From assembly GCA_016795505.1 (NCBI GenBank), contig JAEUHH010000052.1:1-64000 (forward strand): a DNA stretch of 64,000 nucleotides, read 5' to 3'. How positions within the stretch are numbered: the stretch's first letter is position 1; every line of letters begins with the position of its first letter. This document shows positions 45,182 through 56,311 of this stretch, piece by piece. Below the pieces are notes generated by a model. That model saw only the letters and a list, made by a program, of their open reading frames with translations. It did not search any database and was not told the origin of the DNA. Both the position numbers and the translations under genes were made by a program. This stretch comes from Verrucomicrobiales bacterium (GTDB taxonomy: Bacteria > Verrucomicrobiota > Verrucomicrobiia > Verrucomicrobiales > DEV007).

Positions 45182-46618
45182 TCACTTCGCCTGGTTGGAA
45201 ATGCAGAAGACATGCTCGCGGGTGCGGACGAAGAGCTTGCCGTCCGCGACCGACGGCGTGGCCAGGATCTCCTCGCCCATGTCGTTCTTGGCCAGCACGG
45301 TCAGTTCGGGCTTGTCGTCCAGCACCACCACGAAACCGTTGCGGCCGGCGATATAGACCTTGCCATCGGCGGCGATGGGCGACGCGTAGTAGTCGCCGAA
45401 ATTCTTCAGTCGCGTCCGATCCCAGACCGTCGAGCCGTCGGTGGCGTCGAAACAGCTCGAGATGCCCCCGCTCTTCACGACATGGAGCCGGTTGTTGAAC
45501 ACCAGCGGGGAGGACAGGTTCGACGGCGACTTGTTGTCGATGTTCCAGACGACGTGGGTCTTGGTCACGTCGCCCTCGCCGCCCCCGCGCACCGCCTGGA
45601 TGGTGTTTCCGCCCGCCGCCTGGTTGTTGGGGTGCTGAAAGGCAGTGTCGATCTCCGTCTCGTCGATGAGCTGGTCCTTGTTCTTGTCCGATGCGTCGAA
45701 CCGCTCCAGGAATTCGTCCGGCATCTCGGCGCGGGCGAGCTTGCCATCCTGGTTCGTGTCGAGCCATTCGAGCAGGGCAAACTTCAGGGTCCGGGTCGAG
45801 TCCCCGTAGCTTTGGACCGCGACGTAGATCAGGTCATCCTTCACCACCGGCGAGGTCATGATGGTCCGCAGCAGGCTGTTGCAATGCCAGCGCTCCTTCC
45901 CCGTCGCCGGGTCGTAGCCGATGAGCTTGCCCGATCCGGCGATGACGAGATCCTTGCGCCCGTTGGCCTCGCACATCACCGGCAGCGAGTAGCCGGCCAG
46001 CATCTCGACCCGCGGCGTCTTCCAGAGGGCCTGCCCGGTCTTGGCATCGATCGCGATGACGAAGGGGTTCAGGTCGTCATCCTGGGCGAAAAACACCCGC
46101 CCATCATGCACCACCGGCGACGCCCCCGCGCCCCAGTCCATCAGGTAGGCCGGCTTGGGCAGCGGGTGGCGCCACTTTTCCTCTCCCGTAGCCGCGTCGA
46201 AGGCCACCAGCCCGATCGTGCTGAAGTAGGCATAGGCCCGCTCGCCATCCGCCGCCATCGTCGAGGACGCGTGGCTGTTCGGCGGCGTGATGCGGGGCAG
46301 CTCGCCCGCGGGCAGCTCCCGCTTCCAGATCTCCTTCCCCGTGGCCGCGTCGTGCGCATACACGGTGAAGGTCTTCCCATCGACCAGGGCGCTGTTGAAG
46401 ACCCGCCCGTCCACGATCACCGCCGAGCCGATGCCGTCGCCGATCTTCGCCTTCCAGAGCACCTTCGACTCGAAGGAAAACTCGGTCGGCAGCGGATCCG
46501 TGCCCGTGGCCACGCCACTGCCATTCACGCCCCGGAACTGCGGCCAGTCATCCGCCCGCAGCAGCGGCGGGAGCATCAGGGCGAGGACGGTGAGAAAAAG
46601 CGGGAGCCTCGGATTCAT
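45182..46618 (-). CDS. PQQ-type beta-propeller protein with EF-hands
   Basis: 478 residues with a signal peptide. It begins DDWPQFRGVNGSGVATGTDP, the classic start of outer-membrane-protein-like PQQ-propellers of this phylum. Propeller blades show DAATGKEIWKRELP, DAKTGQALWKTPR and DATDGSTVW. Around residues 280-315 two EF-hand loops are inserted, DTNQDGKLARAEMPDE and DKNKDQLIDETEID, so calcium binding is likely. A periplasmic scaffold role is inferred. Confidence 0.82.
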   Translation of the reverse strand: MNPRLPLFLTVLALMLPPLLRADDWPQFRGVNGSGVATGTDPLPTEFSFESKVLWKAKIGDGIGSAVIVDGRVFNSALVDGKTFTVYAHDAATGKEIWKRELPAGELPRITPPNSHASSTMAADGERAYAYFSTIGLVAFDAATGEEKWRHPLPKPAYLMDWGAGASPVVHDGRVFFAQDDDLNPFVIAIDAKTGQALWKTPRVEMLAGYSLPVMCEANGRKDLVIAGSGKLIGYDPATGKERWHCNSLLRTIMTSPVVKDDLIYVAVQSYGDSTRTLKFALLEWLDTNQDGKLARAEMPDEFLERFDASDKNKDQLIDETEIDTAFQHPNNQAAGGNTIQAVRGGGEGDVTKTHVVWNIDNKSPSNLSSPLVFNNRLHVVKSGGISSCFDATDGSTVWDRTRLKNFGDYYASPIAADGKVYIAGRNGFVVVLDDKPELTVLAKNDMGEEILATPSVADGKLFVRTREHVFCISNQAK

Positions 46619-46838
46619 CGGAACAAAGGGGGTTGGTTTCCCGCATTACAGCAGCAAGCCACCGGGCGATCAATGGCCCATATCGGCCAAAATCCGAGCC
46701 CGGCGCCTCGCCGCCGCCCCGGACTCGGGCATTCCGCGCCCTGCGCCCCCCTCACCCGTGGCGCAGTTGCGCGGCATATTGGCGATAAGATCCGGCGATC
46801 TTGCGTCATTGTCCCCCGTCGCCCGACCTTTTTCATCC

Positions 46839-49800
46839 ATGATTCCCCCCGCCCGCGTCCTGCCGCTGCTCCTCTGCCTCGTCTCCATCGCCGGAGTCGT
46901 CCGGGCCGAGGATCGCCTCCAATTCAATCGCGACATCCGGCCCATCCTCTCGGACGCCTGCTTCCATTGCCACGGACCGGACGAAAAGGAACGCAAGGGC
47001 GGGCTCCGGCTCGACTTGAAGGAGCATGCTTTCCAGCCCGGCAAGTCGGGCGCGATTCCCATCGTGCCGGGCCGACCCGACGACAGCGAGATCCTCGTCC
47101 GCGTACTGCTGGAGTCCGCCGATCCCGATCACATGCCGCCACCGAAGAGCGGGAAAAGCCTCACCCCGGCCCAAAAGGACACCCTGCGCCGATGGATCGA
47201 GCAGGGAGCGGAGTACCAGGGCCACTGGGCCTTCATCACCCCGGACCGACCCGCCATTCCCACCATCGAGGGCCACCCGCATCCCGTGGACGCCTTTCTG
47301 GCGGACCGGCTCCGCCGCGAGGGCCTGGCCCTGCAGCCCGAGGCCGACCGGGCCACCCTGCTGCGCCGCGTCTCGCTCGACCTGACCGGCCTCCCGCCGA
47401 CCCTGGCCGAGTTGGACGCCTTCGAGCGCGACACCGCGCCCGACGCCTACGAGAAAGCAGTCGACCGGCTGCTGGCCTCGCCCCATTTCGGGGAACGCAT
47501 GGCGCTCGAGTGGCTCGACTTGGCCCGCTATGCCGATAGCAACGGCTTCCAGAGCGACGGCAGCCGCCAGATGTGGCTCTGGCGCGACTGGCTGATCGGC
47601 GCCTACAACCGGAATCTCCCCTTCGACCGCTTCACCATCGAACAGCTCGCCGGCGACCTGCTCCCCGGCGCCACCGAGGACCAGATCATCGCCACCGGCT
47701 TCAACCGCAACCACCGGCTCAATGGCGAGGGCGGCCGCATCCAGGAGGAATGGTTCGTCGAGACCGTCATCGACCGCGTCGAGACCACCGGCATGACCTG
47801 GATGGCCCTGACCCTGAATTGCGCCCGCTGCCACGACCACAAATACGACCCCCTCACCCAGCGCGAATTCTACCAGCTGTTCGCCTTCTTCAATTCCAAC
47901 CAAGAAAGCGGCGTGCTCGAGGGCGGCGACGGCAAAAACACCGCCCCCGTGCTCCGCGTGGCCGGTGCGGCTCAGAAAGCCGAGCTCGCCCGGCTCGATG
48001 CCGCCGTCGCCGCAGCCGAAGCCGAGGTGAAAGCCGCCCCCACCCGGGTGGCCGCGGCCCTCGCCGCCTGGGAGGCCGAGCAGCGCCAGATCCTCGCCCG
48101 CGGCGATCGCGCCGCCGTGTGGCAATCCGCCGCCGGCGAGACCGCCAAGAGCCTCGGCGGAGCCACCCTGACCCGCCAGCCCGACGGCTCCTGGCTCGCC
48201 ACCGGGACGAATCCGCCCAACGACACCTACGAGATCGCCCTGCCCCTGCCCGCCGGCACCTTCGGCGGCGTGCGGCTCGAGGTCCTGCCCGATCCCGCCC
48301 TGCCCAACCAGAGCCTCGGCCGCGGCTCGAATGGCAACTTCGTCCTCTCCGGCGTCGAGCTGACCCTCCGCACCCCCGGCCAGCCGGACCAGCCCGTGCC
48401 GCTGGCCCGCGCCGTCGCCGACTACGAACAGTCCGGCTACGGCATCGCCGAGATCCTCGCCAATGCCAAAGTGCCCGGCTCCAAAGGCCCCAAAGGCTGG
48501 GCCGTCGATGGCAATGCCGCCGACAAACGCCTGCCGCGCCGCGCCATGTTCCTCCCCGCCACGCCCGTCACCGTCGCCGCGCCTGCCGTGCTCACCGTCA
48601 CCCTGCGCCACCAGGCCGGCTTCCGCGATCACAACATCGGTCGCTTCCGCCTCAGCCTGACCACCCACGATCCCGCCCTCGTCCAGCTCGATGGCGGCAG
48701 CGGCCTGCCCCAGCCCATCCTCGCCATCCTCGCGACCGATCCACCGGCCCGCACCGCCGAGCAGACCCGCGCCCTCGAGACCTACTACCGCGGACTGCCC
48801 GCCCATCCCCTGAGCCGCGCCCAGGCCGCCCTCGAGACCGCCAAAGCCAGCCGCAAAGCCGTCGAGGAGGCCATTCCCAGCGTCATGATCATGAAGGAAG
48901 CCGCCCAGCCCAAAGACGCCTTCATCCTCACCCGCGGCGAGTATGACAAGCCGACCGACAAAGTCACCCGCGGCCTGCCCGCCGTGCTGCCCCCGCTGGA
49001 AAAGGGCGAACCCCTCAACCGCCTCGGCCTCGCCCGCTGGCTCGTCTCCGGCGAGCACCCCCTCACCGCCCGCGTCTGGATCAACCGCGAGTGGGAGCGC
49101 CTCTTCGGCACCGGCATCGTGAAAACCTCCGAGAATTTCGGGTCCCAGGCCGAGTGGCCCTCCCACCCCGAGCTGCTCGACTGGCTCGCCGTCGAGTTCG
49201 TCTCCCCCACCCGCCTGCCTGCCGTCCAGGGCCGGCCCGCCACCTCGTGGGACATGAAGGCCATGATCAAATTCCTCGTCACCAGCCGCGCCTACCGCCA
49301 GAGCTCGGCCACCACCCCCGCCCTCGTCGCCCGCGATCCCGAGAACCGGCTCCTCGCCCGCGGCCCCCGCTTCCGCCTGCGCGGCGAGCTCGTCCGCGAC
49401 CAGGCGCTCGCCGCCGGCGGCCTCCTCGTGCCCACCCTCGGCGGCCCCAGCGTCCGGCCCTACATGCCCGAGGGCGTCTGGGACGAGACCAGCCGCTACG
49501 GCGACCTGCGCGGCTACCAGGCCGACACCGGCGACGGCCTCTACCGCCGCACCCTCTACACCATCTGGAAACGCACCGGCGCCCCGCCCACCCTGCTGCT
49601 CTTCGATGCCCCCACCCGCGAGGTCTGCACCCCGAAACGCTCCCGCACCAACACCCCCCTCCAGGCCCTCGCCCTGCTCAACGAGACCACCTACGTCGAG
49701 GCCGCCCGCGCCCTCGCCCAGCGCATGATCCGCGAGGGCGGCGCCACCGCCGCCGACCGCCTCGCCGCCGGCTACCGGCTCGCCACCGCCCGCCGTCCCG

Positions 49801-50000
49801 ATGCCGCCACCCTCCAACTCCTCGTCCAGGGCTACGAGCGCCGCCTCACCACCTTCCGCGCCGCCCCCGACTCCGCCCGCGCCTACATCAGTCACGGCGC
49901 CTCCCGGCCCGATCCCGCCCTCGATCCCGCCGAGCTCGCCGCCTACACCGTCTCTGCCAGCATCCTGCTCAATCTCGACCGCGTCGTCACCCGCGACTGA
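46839..50000 (+). CDS. Large PSCyt1-PSCyt2 cytochrome (DUF1549/DUF1553)
   Basis: 1053 residues from ATG 46839, with signal peptide ARVLPLLLCLVSIAGVVRAE. PSCyt1 haem site at Cys41-His45 (CFHCHGPDEKERKGG), a second haem site at Cys328-His332 (CARCHDHKYDPLTQREF) in the PSCyt2/DUF1549 part, then an about 250-residue insert with a coiled coil and lectin-like stretch, and DUF1553 at the C-terminus (ARVWINREWERLFGTGIVK). This is the long planctomycete-type cytochrome architecture. It is followed 87 bases later by its DUF1501 partner. GC content is very high. Confidence 0.88.
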   Translation: MIPPARVLPLLLCLVSIAGVVRAEDRLQFNRDIRPILSDACFHCHGPDEKERKGGLRLDLKEHAFQPGKSGAIPIVPGRPDDSEILVRVLLESADPDHMPPPKSGKSLTPAQKDTLRRWIEQGAEYQGHWAFITPDRPAIPTIEGHPHPVDAFLADRLRREGLALQPEADRATLLRRVSLDLTGLPPTLAELDAFERDTAPDAYEKAVDRLLASPHFGERMALEWLDLARYADSNGFQSDGSRQMWLWRDWLIGAYNRNLPFDRFTIEQLAGDLLPGATEDQIIATGFNRNHRLNGEGGRIQEEWFVETVIDRVETTGMTWMALTLNCARCHDHKYDPLTQREFYQLFAFFNSNQESGVLEGGDGKNTAPVLRVAGAAQKAELARLDAAVAAAEAEVKAAPTRVAAALAAWEAEQRQILARGDRAAVWQSAAGETAKSLGGATLTRQPDGSWLATGTNPPNDTYEIALPLPAGTFGGVRLEVLPDPALPNQSLGRGSNGNFVLSGVELTLRTPGQPDQPVPLARAVADYEQSGYGIAEILANAKVPGSKGPKGWAVDGNAADKRLPRRAMFLPATPVTVAAPAVLTVTLRHQAGFRDHNIGRFRLSLTTHDPALVQLDGGSGLPQPILAILATDPPARTAEQTRALETYYRGLPAHPLSRAQAALETAKASRKAVEEAIPSVMIMKEAAQPKDAFILTRGEYDKPTDKVTRGLPAVLPPLEKGEPLNRLGLARWLVSGEHPLTARVWINREWERLFGTGIVKTSENFGSQAEWPSHPELLDWLAVEFVSPTRLPAVQGRPATSWDMKAMIKFLVTSRAYRQSSATTPALVARDPENRLLARGPRFRLRGELVRDQALAAGGLLVPTLGGPSVRPYMPEGVWDETSRYGDLRGYQADTGDGLYRRTLYTIWKRTGAPPTLLLFDAPTREVCTPKRSRTNTPLQALALLNETTYVEAARALAQRMIREGGATAADRLAAGYRLATARRPDAATLQLLVQGYERRLTTFRAAPDSARAYISHGASRPDPALDPAELAAYTVSASILLNLDRVVTRD

Positions 50001-50087
50001 TGCCCTTCCCCGCCCCTCGCCGACTTGCCGCCCCCCCCTGCCCGCCTTTCCTTCCCCGTAAACGTCCCGCCCCTTCCCCATCCCGCC

Positions 50088-51572
50088 ATGCCTTCCCTCC
50101 ACGCCGCCTTCGACGCCCGCCCCGACGGAGCCACCCTGCAGGATTACCTGAATCGCCGGCTCTTCCTCCGCCGCGGCGCCTCCGCCCTCGGCACCGCCGC
50201 CCTGGCCAGCCTGCTCGGGCCCGGCAGCCCCGCCGCGGCCACCGCCGCCACCGAGGGCTCGGCCGGCTTTCCCCACTACCCCGCCCGGGCCAAGCGCGTC
50301 ATCTACCTGTTCCAGTCCGGCGCCCCCTCCCAGATGGATCTCTTCGATCCCAAGCCCGCCATGGATAAACAGCGCGGCAAAGACCTGCCCCCCTCCATCC
50401 GGCAGGGCCAGCGCCTCACCACCATGACCTCCGGGCAGAAGAGCTTCCCCATCGCCCCCAGCCTCTTCAAATTCGCCCGCCACGGCCAGAGCGGCGCCTG
50501 GCTCAGCGAGCTGCTGCCCCACCTCGCCGGCGTCGCCGATGAGCTGTGCTTCATCCGCACCCTCCACACCGAGGCCATCAATCACGATCCCGCCATCACC
50601 TTCTGCCAGACCGGCCACCAGCTCGCCGGCCGGCCCAGTATCGGCGCCTGGCTCAGCTACGGACTCGGCTCCGACAATCGCGACCTGCCCGCCTATGTCG
50701 TCCTCACCTCCTTCGGCACCGGCCGCCGCGACGACCAGCCCCTCTACGACCGCCTGTGGTCCTCCGGCTTCCTGCCCACCCAGCACCAGGGCGTGAAATT
50801 CCGCAACACCGGCGATCCCGTGCTCTACCTCTCCGACCCCGCCGGCCTCGACCGGCGCCAGCGCCGCGACATGCTCGACGAGCTCGCCACCCTGAACCGC
50901 CGCGACCACGAGACCTTCGGCGATCCCGAGATCGCCGCCCGCATCGCCCAGTACGAGATGGCCTTCCGCATGCAGAGCAGCGTGCCCGACCTCACCGACA
51001 TCTCCGACGAGTCCGACGCCACCCTGGCCCTCTACGGACCCGAGGTCCGCACCCCCGGCACCTACGCCGCCAATTGCCTGCTCGCCCGCCGCCTCGCCGA
51101 GCGCGACGTGCGCTGCATCCAGCTCTTCCACATGGGCTGGGACCACCACGGCGGCCTGCCCGCCGCCATCCGCGGCCAGTGTCGCGATACCGACCAGCCC
51201 ACCGCCGCCCTCATCGCCGATCTGAAGCAGCGCGGCCTGCTGGACGATACCCTCATCGTCTGGGGCGGCGAGTTCGGCCGCACCATCTACTCCCAGGGCG
51301 CCCTGACGGAGACCAATTACGGCCGCGACCACCACCCCCGCTGCTTCACCGTCTTCCTCGCCGGCGCCGGGGTGAAGAAAGGCATGACCCTCGGCGAGAC
51401 CGACGACTTCTGTTACAACGTCGTCAGCGATCCCGTCCACGTCCACGATCTCAATGCCACCCTGCTCCACCTGCTCGGCGTCGATCACAAACGCCTCACC
51501 CACCGCTTCCAGGGCCGCGACTACCGCCTCACCGATATCCACGGGGAGCTGATCCGGAAGATCCTGGCGTGA
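50088..51572 (+). CDS. DUF1501 family protein paired with the large cytochrome
   Basis: 494 residues from ATG 50088. Tat leader [20 protein letters not shown], then [60 protein letters not shown] and [16 protein letters not shown]. It is the long DUF1501 subtype that accompanies PSCyt1-PSCyt2 proteins. Function unknown. Confidence 0.87.
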   Translation: MPSLHAAFDARPDGATLQDYLNRRLFLRRGASALGTAALASLLGPGSPAAATAATEGSAGFPHYPARAKRVIYLFQSGAPSQMDLFDPKPAMDKQRGKDLPPSIRQGQRLTTMTSGQKSFPIAPSLFKFARHGQSGAWLSELLPHLAGVADELCFIRTLHTEAINHDPAITFCQTGHQLAGRPSIGAWLSYGLGSDNRDLPAYVVLTSFGTGRRDDQPLYDRLWSSGFLPTQHQGVKFRNTGDPVLYLSDPAGLDRRQRRDMLDELATLNRRDHETFGDPEIAARIAQYEMAFRMQSSVPDLTDISDESDATLALYGPEVRTPGTYAANCLLARRLAERDVRCIQLFHMGWDHHGGLPAAIRGQCRDTDQPTAALIADLKQRGLLDDTLIVWGGEFGRTIYSQGALTETNYGRDHHPRCFTVFLAGAGVKKGMTLGETDDFCYNVVSDPVHVHDLNATLLHLLGVDHKRLTHRFQGRDYRLTDIHGELIRKILA

Positions 51573-51636
51573 ACGAGGGACGCCGGGCGGTTGGGCGGAG
51601 GGAGAGTGGTGCGAGAGAGAGCGAGAGAACGGGCAG

Positions 51637-51712
51637 GTTCCCGATCAGACAGGGTTCGGTCGGAGAGGAGACAGGGTTGGATCGGAGAGGCAAGAGGGTC
51701 TCATCGGAGCGA
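51637..51712 (-). repeat. Dispersed repeat, tandem form
   Basis: On the minus strand the unit ACCCT(G/C)T(C/T)..CC-TCTCCGA-(T/C)C occurs in tandem (ACCCTCTTGCCTCTCCGATC, ACCCTGTCTCCTCTCCGACC, ACCCTGTCTGATCGGGAAC) with a spacing of 22 bases. It matches the single copies at 10062, 29307 and 62427. Confidence 0.7.
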
Positions 51713-51810
51713 GGCGCAGGTCCCGGGTGAGGTTGCGTGGCGTGGCGGGTAGCCCAGATCAAGATGTGGGAGACAACCCCGTTCCTGCGGAGCGCCGCGC
51801 TTGGATACGC

Positions 51811-51850
51811 GATCGTCCAAACACGACCAAACACGACCAAACACGACCAA
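51811..51850 (+). repeat. Tandem 10-base repeats (ACACGACCAA)
   Basis: Three exact copies of ACACGACCAA at 51821-51850, preceded by a degenerate copy GATCGTCCAA. The period of 10 places copies on the same DNA face. Confidence 0.85.
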
Positions 51851-51864
51851 GCTTCGGAGCCATT

Positions 51865-51952
51865 GCCCCAACGGGGCAAAGCATACCAGCCCAGGGTGAA
51901 ACCCTGGGAATAATGCGACGGAGAAAGATGCGTTCTGAAGGAACGCCGCATC
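51865..51952. repeat. Composite palindromic element (three hairpins)
   Basis: Successive inverted repeats GCCCCAACGGGGC (51865-51877), CCCAGGGT-GAA-ACCCTGGG (51890-51908) and CGTTC-TGAAG-GAACG within 51927-51952. Similar intergenic palindromes with an AGGGTGAAACCCT core are scattered in other PVC genomes as far as I recall. Confidence 0.65.
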
Positions 51953-52226
51953 GGGGGCGGTCACACCTTCATGTTTGAATAGCCCACTCTTCCGATGACA
52001 AAAGCCATGATCATTCCCGCATGACCTCTCCCGCCGGTTCTCTTGTTCATTGAGGCAATTCCCATCGACTCGATTCGCATCATTCGTTCCATTCTTTTCC
52101 ATTCGCGTTAACCCGAACACCGGTGACGTGCCCTTTTGGCCGATTGCGAAACGAACGCGAACCCGATTGGCCGCCCATCGAATTTGCCTTTTCAGGCGCG
52201 GGCGGATCGCCTTTACTCGGCGGCTC

Positions 52227-53993
52227 ATGCCTGCGCTCGCCCTGTCCGCCCTCGCCCTGCTGCCCATCGCGGTGGTGGGTCTGCTGCTGGTCGGGCTGCG
52301 GTGGCCGGCGGCGCGGGCGATGCCTCTGTCCTATCTGGCGGTGCTGGCGCTGGCTCTGGGGGTGTGGCGCACGCCGGGCGCACAGGTGGCGGCGGCGACG
52401 GTGAACGGGCTGTTCGTCGCGGCGACGATGATCTTCATCATTTTCGGCTCGATCCTGCTGCTGAACACGCTCCAGGAAAGCGGGGCGCTGGCGACGATGC
52501 GGGCGGGCCTGGTCCGGCTCTCGCCCGACCGGCGGGTGCAGGCGATCGTGATCGCGTGGCTGTTCGGCTCTTTCATCGAGGGGGCCTCGGGATTCGGCAC
52601 GCCGGCGGCGGTGTGTGTGCCGCTGCTGGCGGGGCTGGGATTTCCGCCGATGGCGGCGGTGCTGGTCGGGATGGTGATCCAGAGCACGCCGGTGTCCTTC
52701 GGCGCGGTGGGGACGCCGATCCTGGTGGGTCTGGACAAGGGCCTGGCGGGCGATGCGGCGGTGCTGGCCTATGCGGAGCAGGCGGGCCACGCGGACTGGG
52801 CCGCCTTTCTCGCCGCCACGGGGGTGCGAGTGGCGACGCTGCACGCGGTGGCGGGGACGCTGATCCCGCTGATCGTGGTGTGTCTGATGACCCGCTTTTT
52901 CGGCGAGCGCCGCTCGATCCGCGAAGGGCTGGCGGTGTGGCGTTTCGCGCTGTTCGCGGCGGTGGCGATGACGCTGCCCTACTGGCTGGTGGCGCGCTAC
53001 CTGGGGCCGGAGTTTCCCTCGCTGATCGGTGGCGCGCTGGGGCTGGTAATCGTGGTGACGGCGGCGAAGCGGGGCTACCTGGTGCCGCCGCGGGAGTCGG
53101 CCTGGGAATTTCCGCCGGCTGCGACGTGGCCGGAGGACTGGTCGAGCCGGTTCATCCAACCGGCCACGGAAGTGCCGGCGCGGCTCCCCTCTCCCCTGCT
53201 GGCGTGGCTGCCCTATGCGGTGGTGGCGGGGCTGCTGGTGCTGACGCGGCTGAAGGGGCTGCCGCTCGGCGACTGGCTCAAGTCGGTCGCGCTGGTGATA
53301 CCCAACGTGTTCGGCACGGACATCACGGTCCGGGTGGAGCCGCTCTATCTGCCGGCGACAGTCTTTGTGGTGGCGGCGCTGGTGGCGGCGGCCATGCACC
53401 GGCTGCCGGCGGGGCTGCGCCGGGCCTGGTCGCGATCGGCCCGCACGTCCCTGGCGGCATCGACGGCGCTGGTCTTCACGGTGCCGATGGTGCAGGTCTT
53501 CATTAACAGCGGTGGCGGGGCGGCGGGCTATGAGAAAATGCCGATCGCGCTGGCGGACGGCATCGCCCGGCTGGCCGGGGGTGCCTGGCCGCTCTTGGCG
53601 CCGCTCATCGGGGGGATCGGGGCCTTCGTGGCGGGGTCGAACACGGTGAGCAACATGATGTTTGCGCTCTTTCAGTTCGGCGTGGGCCAGCGCATCGGGG
53701 TGGATCCGGGCTGGATCGTCGCGCTGCAGGCGGTCGGCGGCGCGGCGGGGAATGTGATCTGCGTCCACAATGTCGTGGCGGCCGCGGCAACGGTCGGCCT
53801 GCTGGGTCGGGAGGGCGCGGTGATCCGGAAGACGCTGGTGCCATTCACCTACTACACAGTCCTCGCCGGTGCGCTGGGCTACGCGATCGTCTGGCACGGG
53901 ACGACGGGCTGGCTGAATGCGGGGACCGGTCTGCTCGCGCTGCTTGGCGGGGCCTTGCTGATCACCCTCGTCAGGTCGCGGTCGCGAGGGTGA
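52227..53993 (+). CDS. lldP: L-lactate permease family transporter
   Basis: 588 residues from ATG 52227 ([11 protein letters not shown]). Typical LctP features: about 13-14 membrane segments, [39 protein letters not shown], and near the end [19 protein letters not shown]. The family imports L- or D-lactate or glycolate with protons. The gene is alone on its strand; no lactate dehydrogenase is adjacent. Confidence 0.88.
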   Translation: MPALALSALALLPIAVVGLLLVGLRWPAARAMPLSYLAVLALALGVWRTPGAQVAAATVNGLFVAATMIFIIFGSILLLNTLQESGALATMRAGLVRLSPDRRVQAIVIAWLFGSFIEGASGFGTPAAVCVPLLAGLGFPPMAAVLVGMVIQSTPVSFGAVGTPILVGLDKGLAGDAAVLAYAEQAGHADWAAFLAATGVRVATLHAVAGTLIPLIVVCLMTRFFGERRSIREGLAVWRFALFAAVAMTLPYWLVARYLGPEFPSLIGGALGLVIVVTAAKRGYLVPPRESAWEFPPAATWPEDWSSRFIQPATEVPARLPSPLLAWLPYAVVAGLLVLTRLKGLPLGDWLKSVALVIPNVFGTDITVRVEPLYLPATVFVVAALVAAAMHRLPAGLRRAWSRSARTSLAASTALVFTVPMVQVFINSGGGAAGYEKMPIALADGIARLAGGAWPLLAPLIGGIGAFVAGSNTVSNMMFALFQFGVGQRIGVDPGWIVALQAVGGAAGNVICVHNVVAAAATVGLLGREGAVIRKTLVPFTYYTVLAGALGYAIVWHGTTGWLNAGTGLLALLGGALLITLVRSRSRG

Positions 53994-54211
53994 GGGCGGA
54001 TGGGATCGCCCGGGATTCTCATTCCCCTTCGTCGGGAGACGCCGCGGGGACCCGTTCCCGCCAGCCGCAGCAGAACGGGTATGAGAGATCCAGGCTAGAG
54101 CGTTCTAACAAAAAACGCAGCCGCCTTCGCCAGAGGCCGTGTGAAAGCAGGCAGAAATCGGCCGAAATCAAAAAGCTCAGAGCGGTCGCGGGGGCGCCTG
54201 GAGCGCTGCGG

Positions 54212-54637
54212 TCACGGCTCGATGGGCCGGATGGCGCGGGTCGGCGGAGCGGACTCCTCAACCTCGGTCGTTTCCGCCTCGCGCTCGATTCGCACGATGT
54301 ACTCGCCATCGCGGGCCTTGTCGAGGCGATCGCGGGCAACGGTCTCGAGGTATTCGCGATCGGTCTTCAGCAGCTCATATTCCTGCCTCAGCTCGGCCAC
54401 CCGCGCTTCGCGGTCGGCTTTCACCTCGAGGATCTGGCTCAGGTCGCCATTCAACTGGCGCTGTTTCTCGATCTCGGGCTGGAAGATCCGGAGCACTCCG
54501 GCGATCAGCAGGATGTAGAGGACCACTTCTGCCAAGCGCGACAGGCGCTGCCAGATGTCCGGCTTGGGCGGGACCCAGGCCATGGCAGCATGGTCGAGAC
54601 GGTCGCGATCGAACTCGTGAAACTCGGGGTCTCGCAT
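54212..54637 (-). CDS. FtsB/DivIC-like septum formation protein
   Basis: 141 residues from ATG 54637. One membrane segment (LAEVVLYILLIAGVLRIFQ) is followed by a coiled coil (ILEVKADREARVAELRQEYE) and DREYLETVARDRLDKARDGE, the PF04977 pattern. It follows eno on the same strand, a gene order also seen for ftsB in other bacteria. A role in the divisome is inferred from family and position. Confidence 0.78.
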   Translation of the reverse strand: MRDPEFHEFDRDRLDHAAMAWVPPKPDIWQRLSRLAEVVLYILLIAGVLRIFQPEIEKQRQLNGDLSQILEVKADREARVAELRQEYELLKTDREYLETVARDRLDKARDGEYIVRIEREAETTEVEESAPPTRAIRPIEP

Positions 54638-54846
54638 GGGTAAGAAGTCGGTTCGGTGGTGGGAGGCTCCTGACAAGCTTCGATGCCGCCATCCCGTCGG
54701 TCGCCGACTCCAGGCAGATTTTCTTGGCGCGTTTCATTCCGGCAATCCCAGGTCTCCGCCTTTCCCGCTCCGGTCGCGCCGAATCAATCGGGCGCCGGAG
54801 CGTGAAAAAGGATGGGAGCCGGACATTCCGGCACGCGTTGCGAAAA

Positions 54847-56212
<1,366 letters not shown>

Positions 56213-56311
56213 CGCTTGACGAAGCGGGCAAGGGAGTAGCCGCGAACGGCACTGTTTTCAAGTGCCGCTTCCGACCCACCGAGCAATATCCATACCGCGC
56301 CTCCGCGGAGA

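Larger units (their letters stand above)
51573..52226. other. 654-base gap with several repeat elements
   Basis: No gene is called. It holds a triple copy of the dispersed repeat (51637-51712), four 10-base tandem units (51811-51850) and a cluster of three hairpins (51865-51952). The end probably carries the lactate permease promoter. Confidence 0.6.

Noticed and set aside
46833-51542. A 1569-codon open frame on the minus strand
   Set aside because: It is an antisense shadow of two very GC-rich genes (cytochrome and DUF1501). It is Gly/Ala/Glu-rich and has no domain; the plus-strand genes have clear family motifs.
51811-51850. The 10-base repeats as a CRISPR array
   Set aside because: Units are contiguous without spacers and much too short; no cas genes are present.
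52080-53897. A 605-codon minus-strand frame opposite the lactate permease
   Set aside because: Composition dominated by Arg, His and Gln, a typical antisense artefact of GC-rich membrane protein genes.
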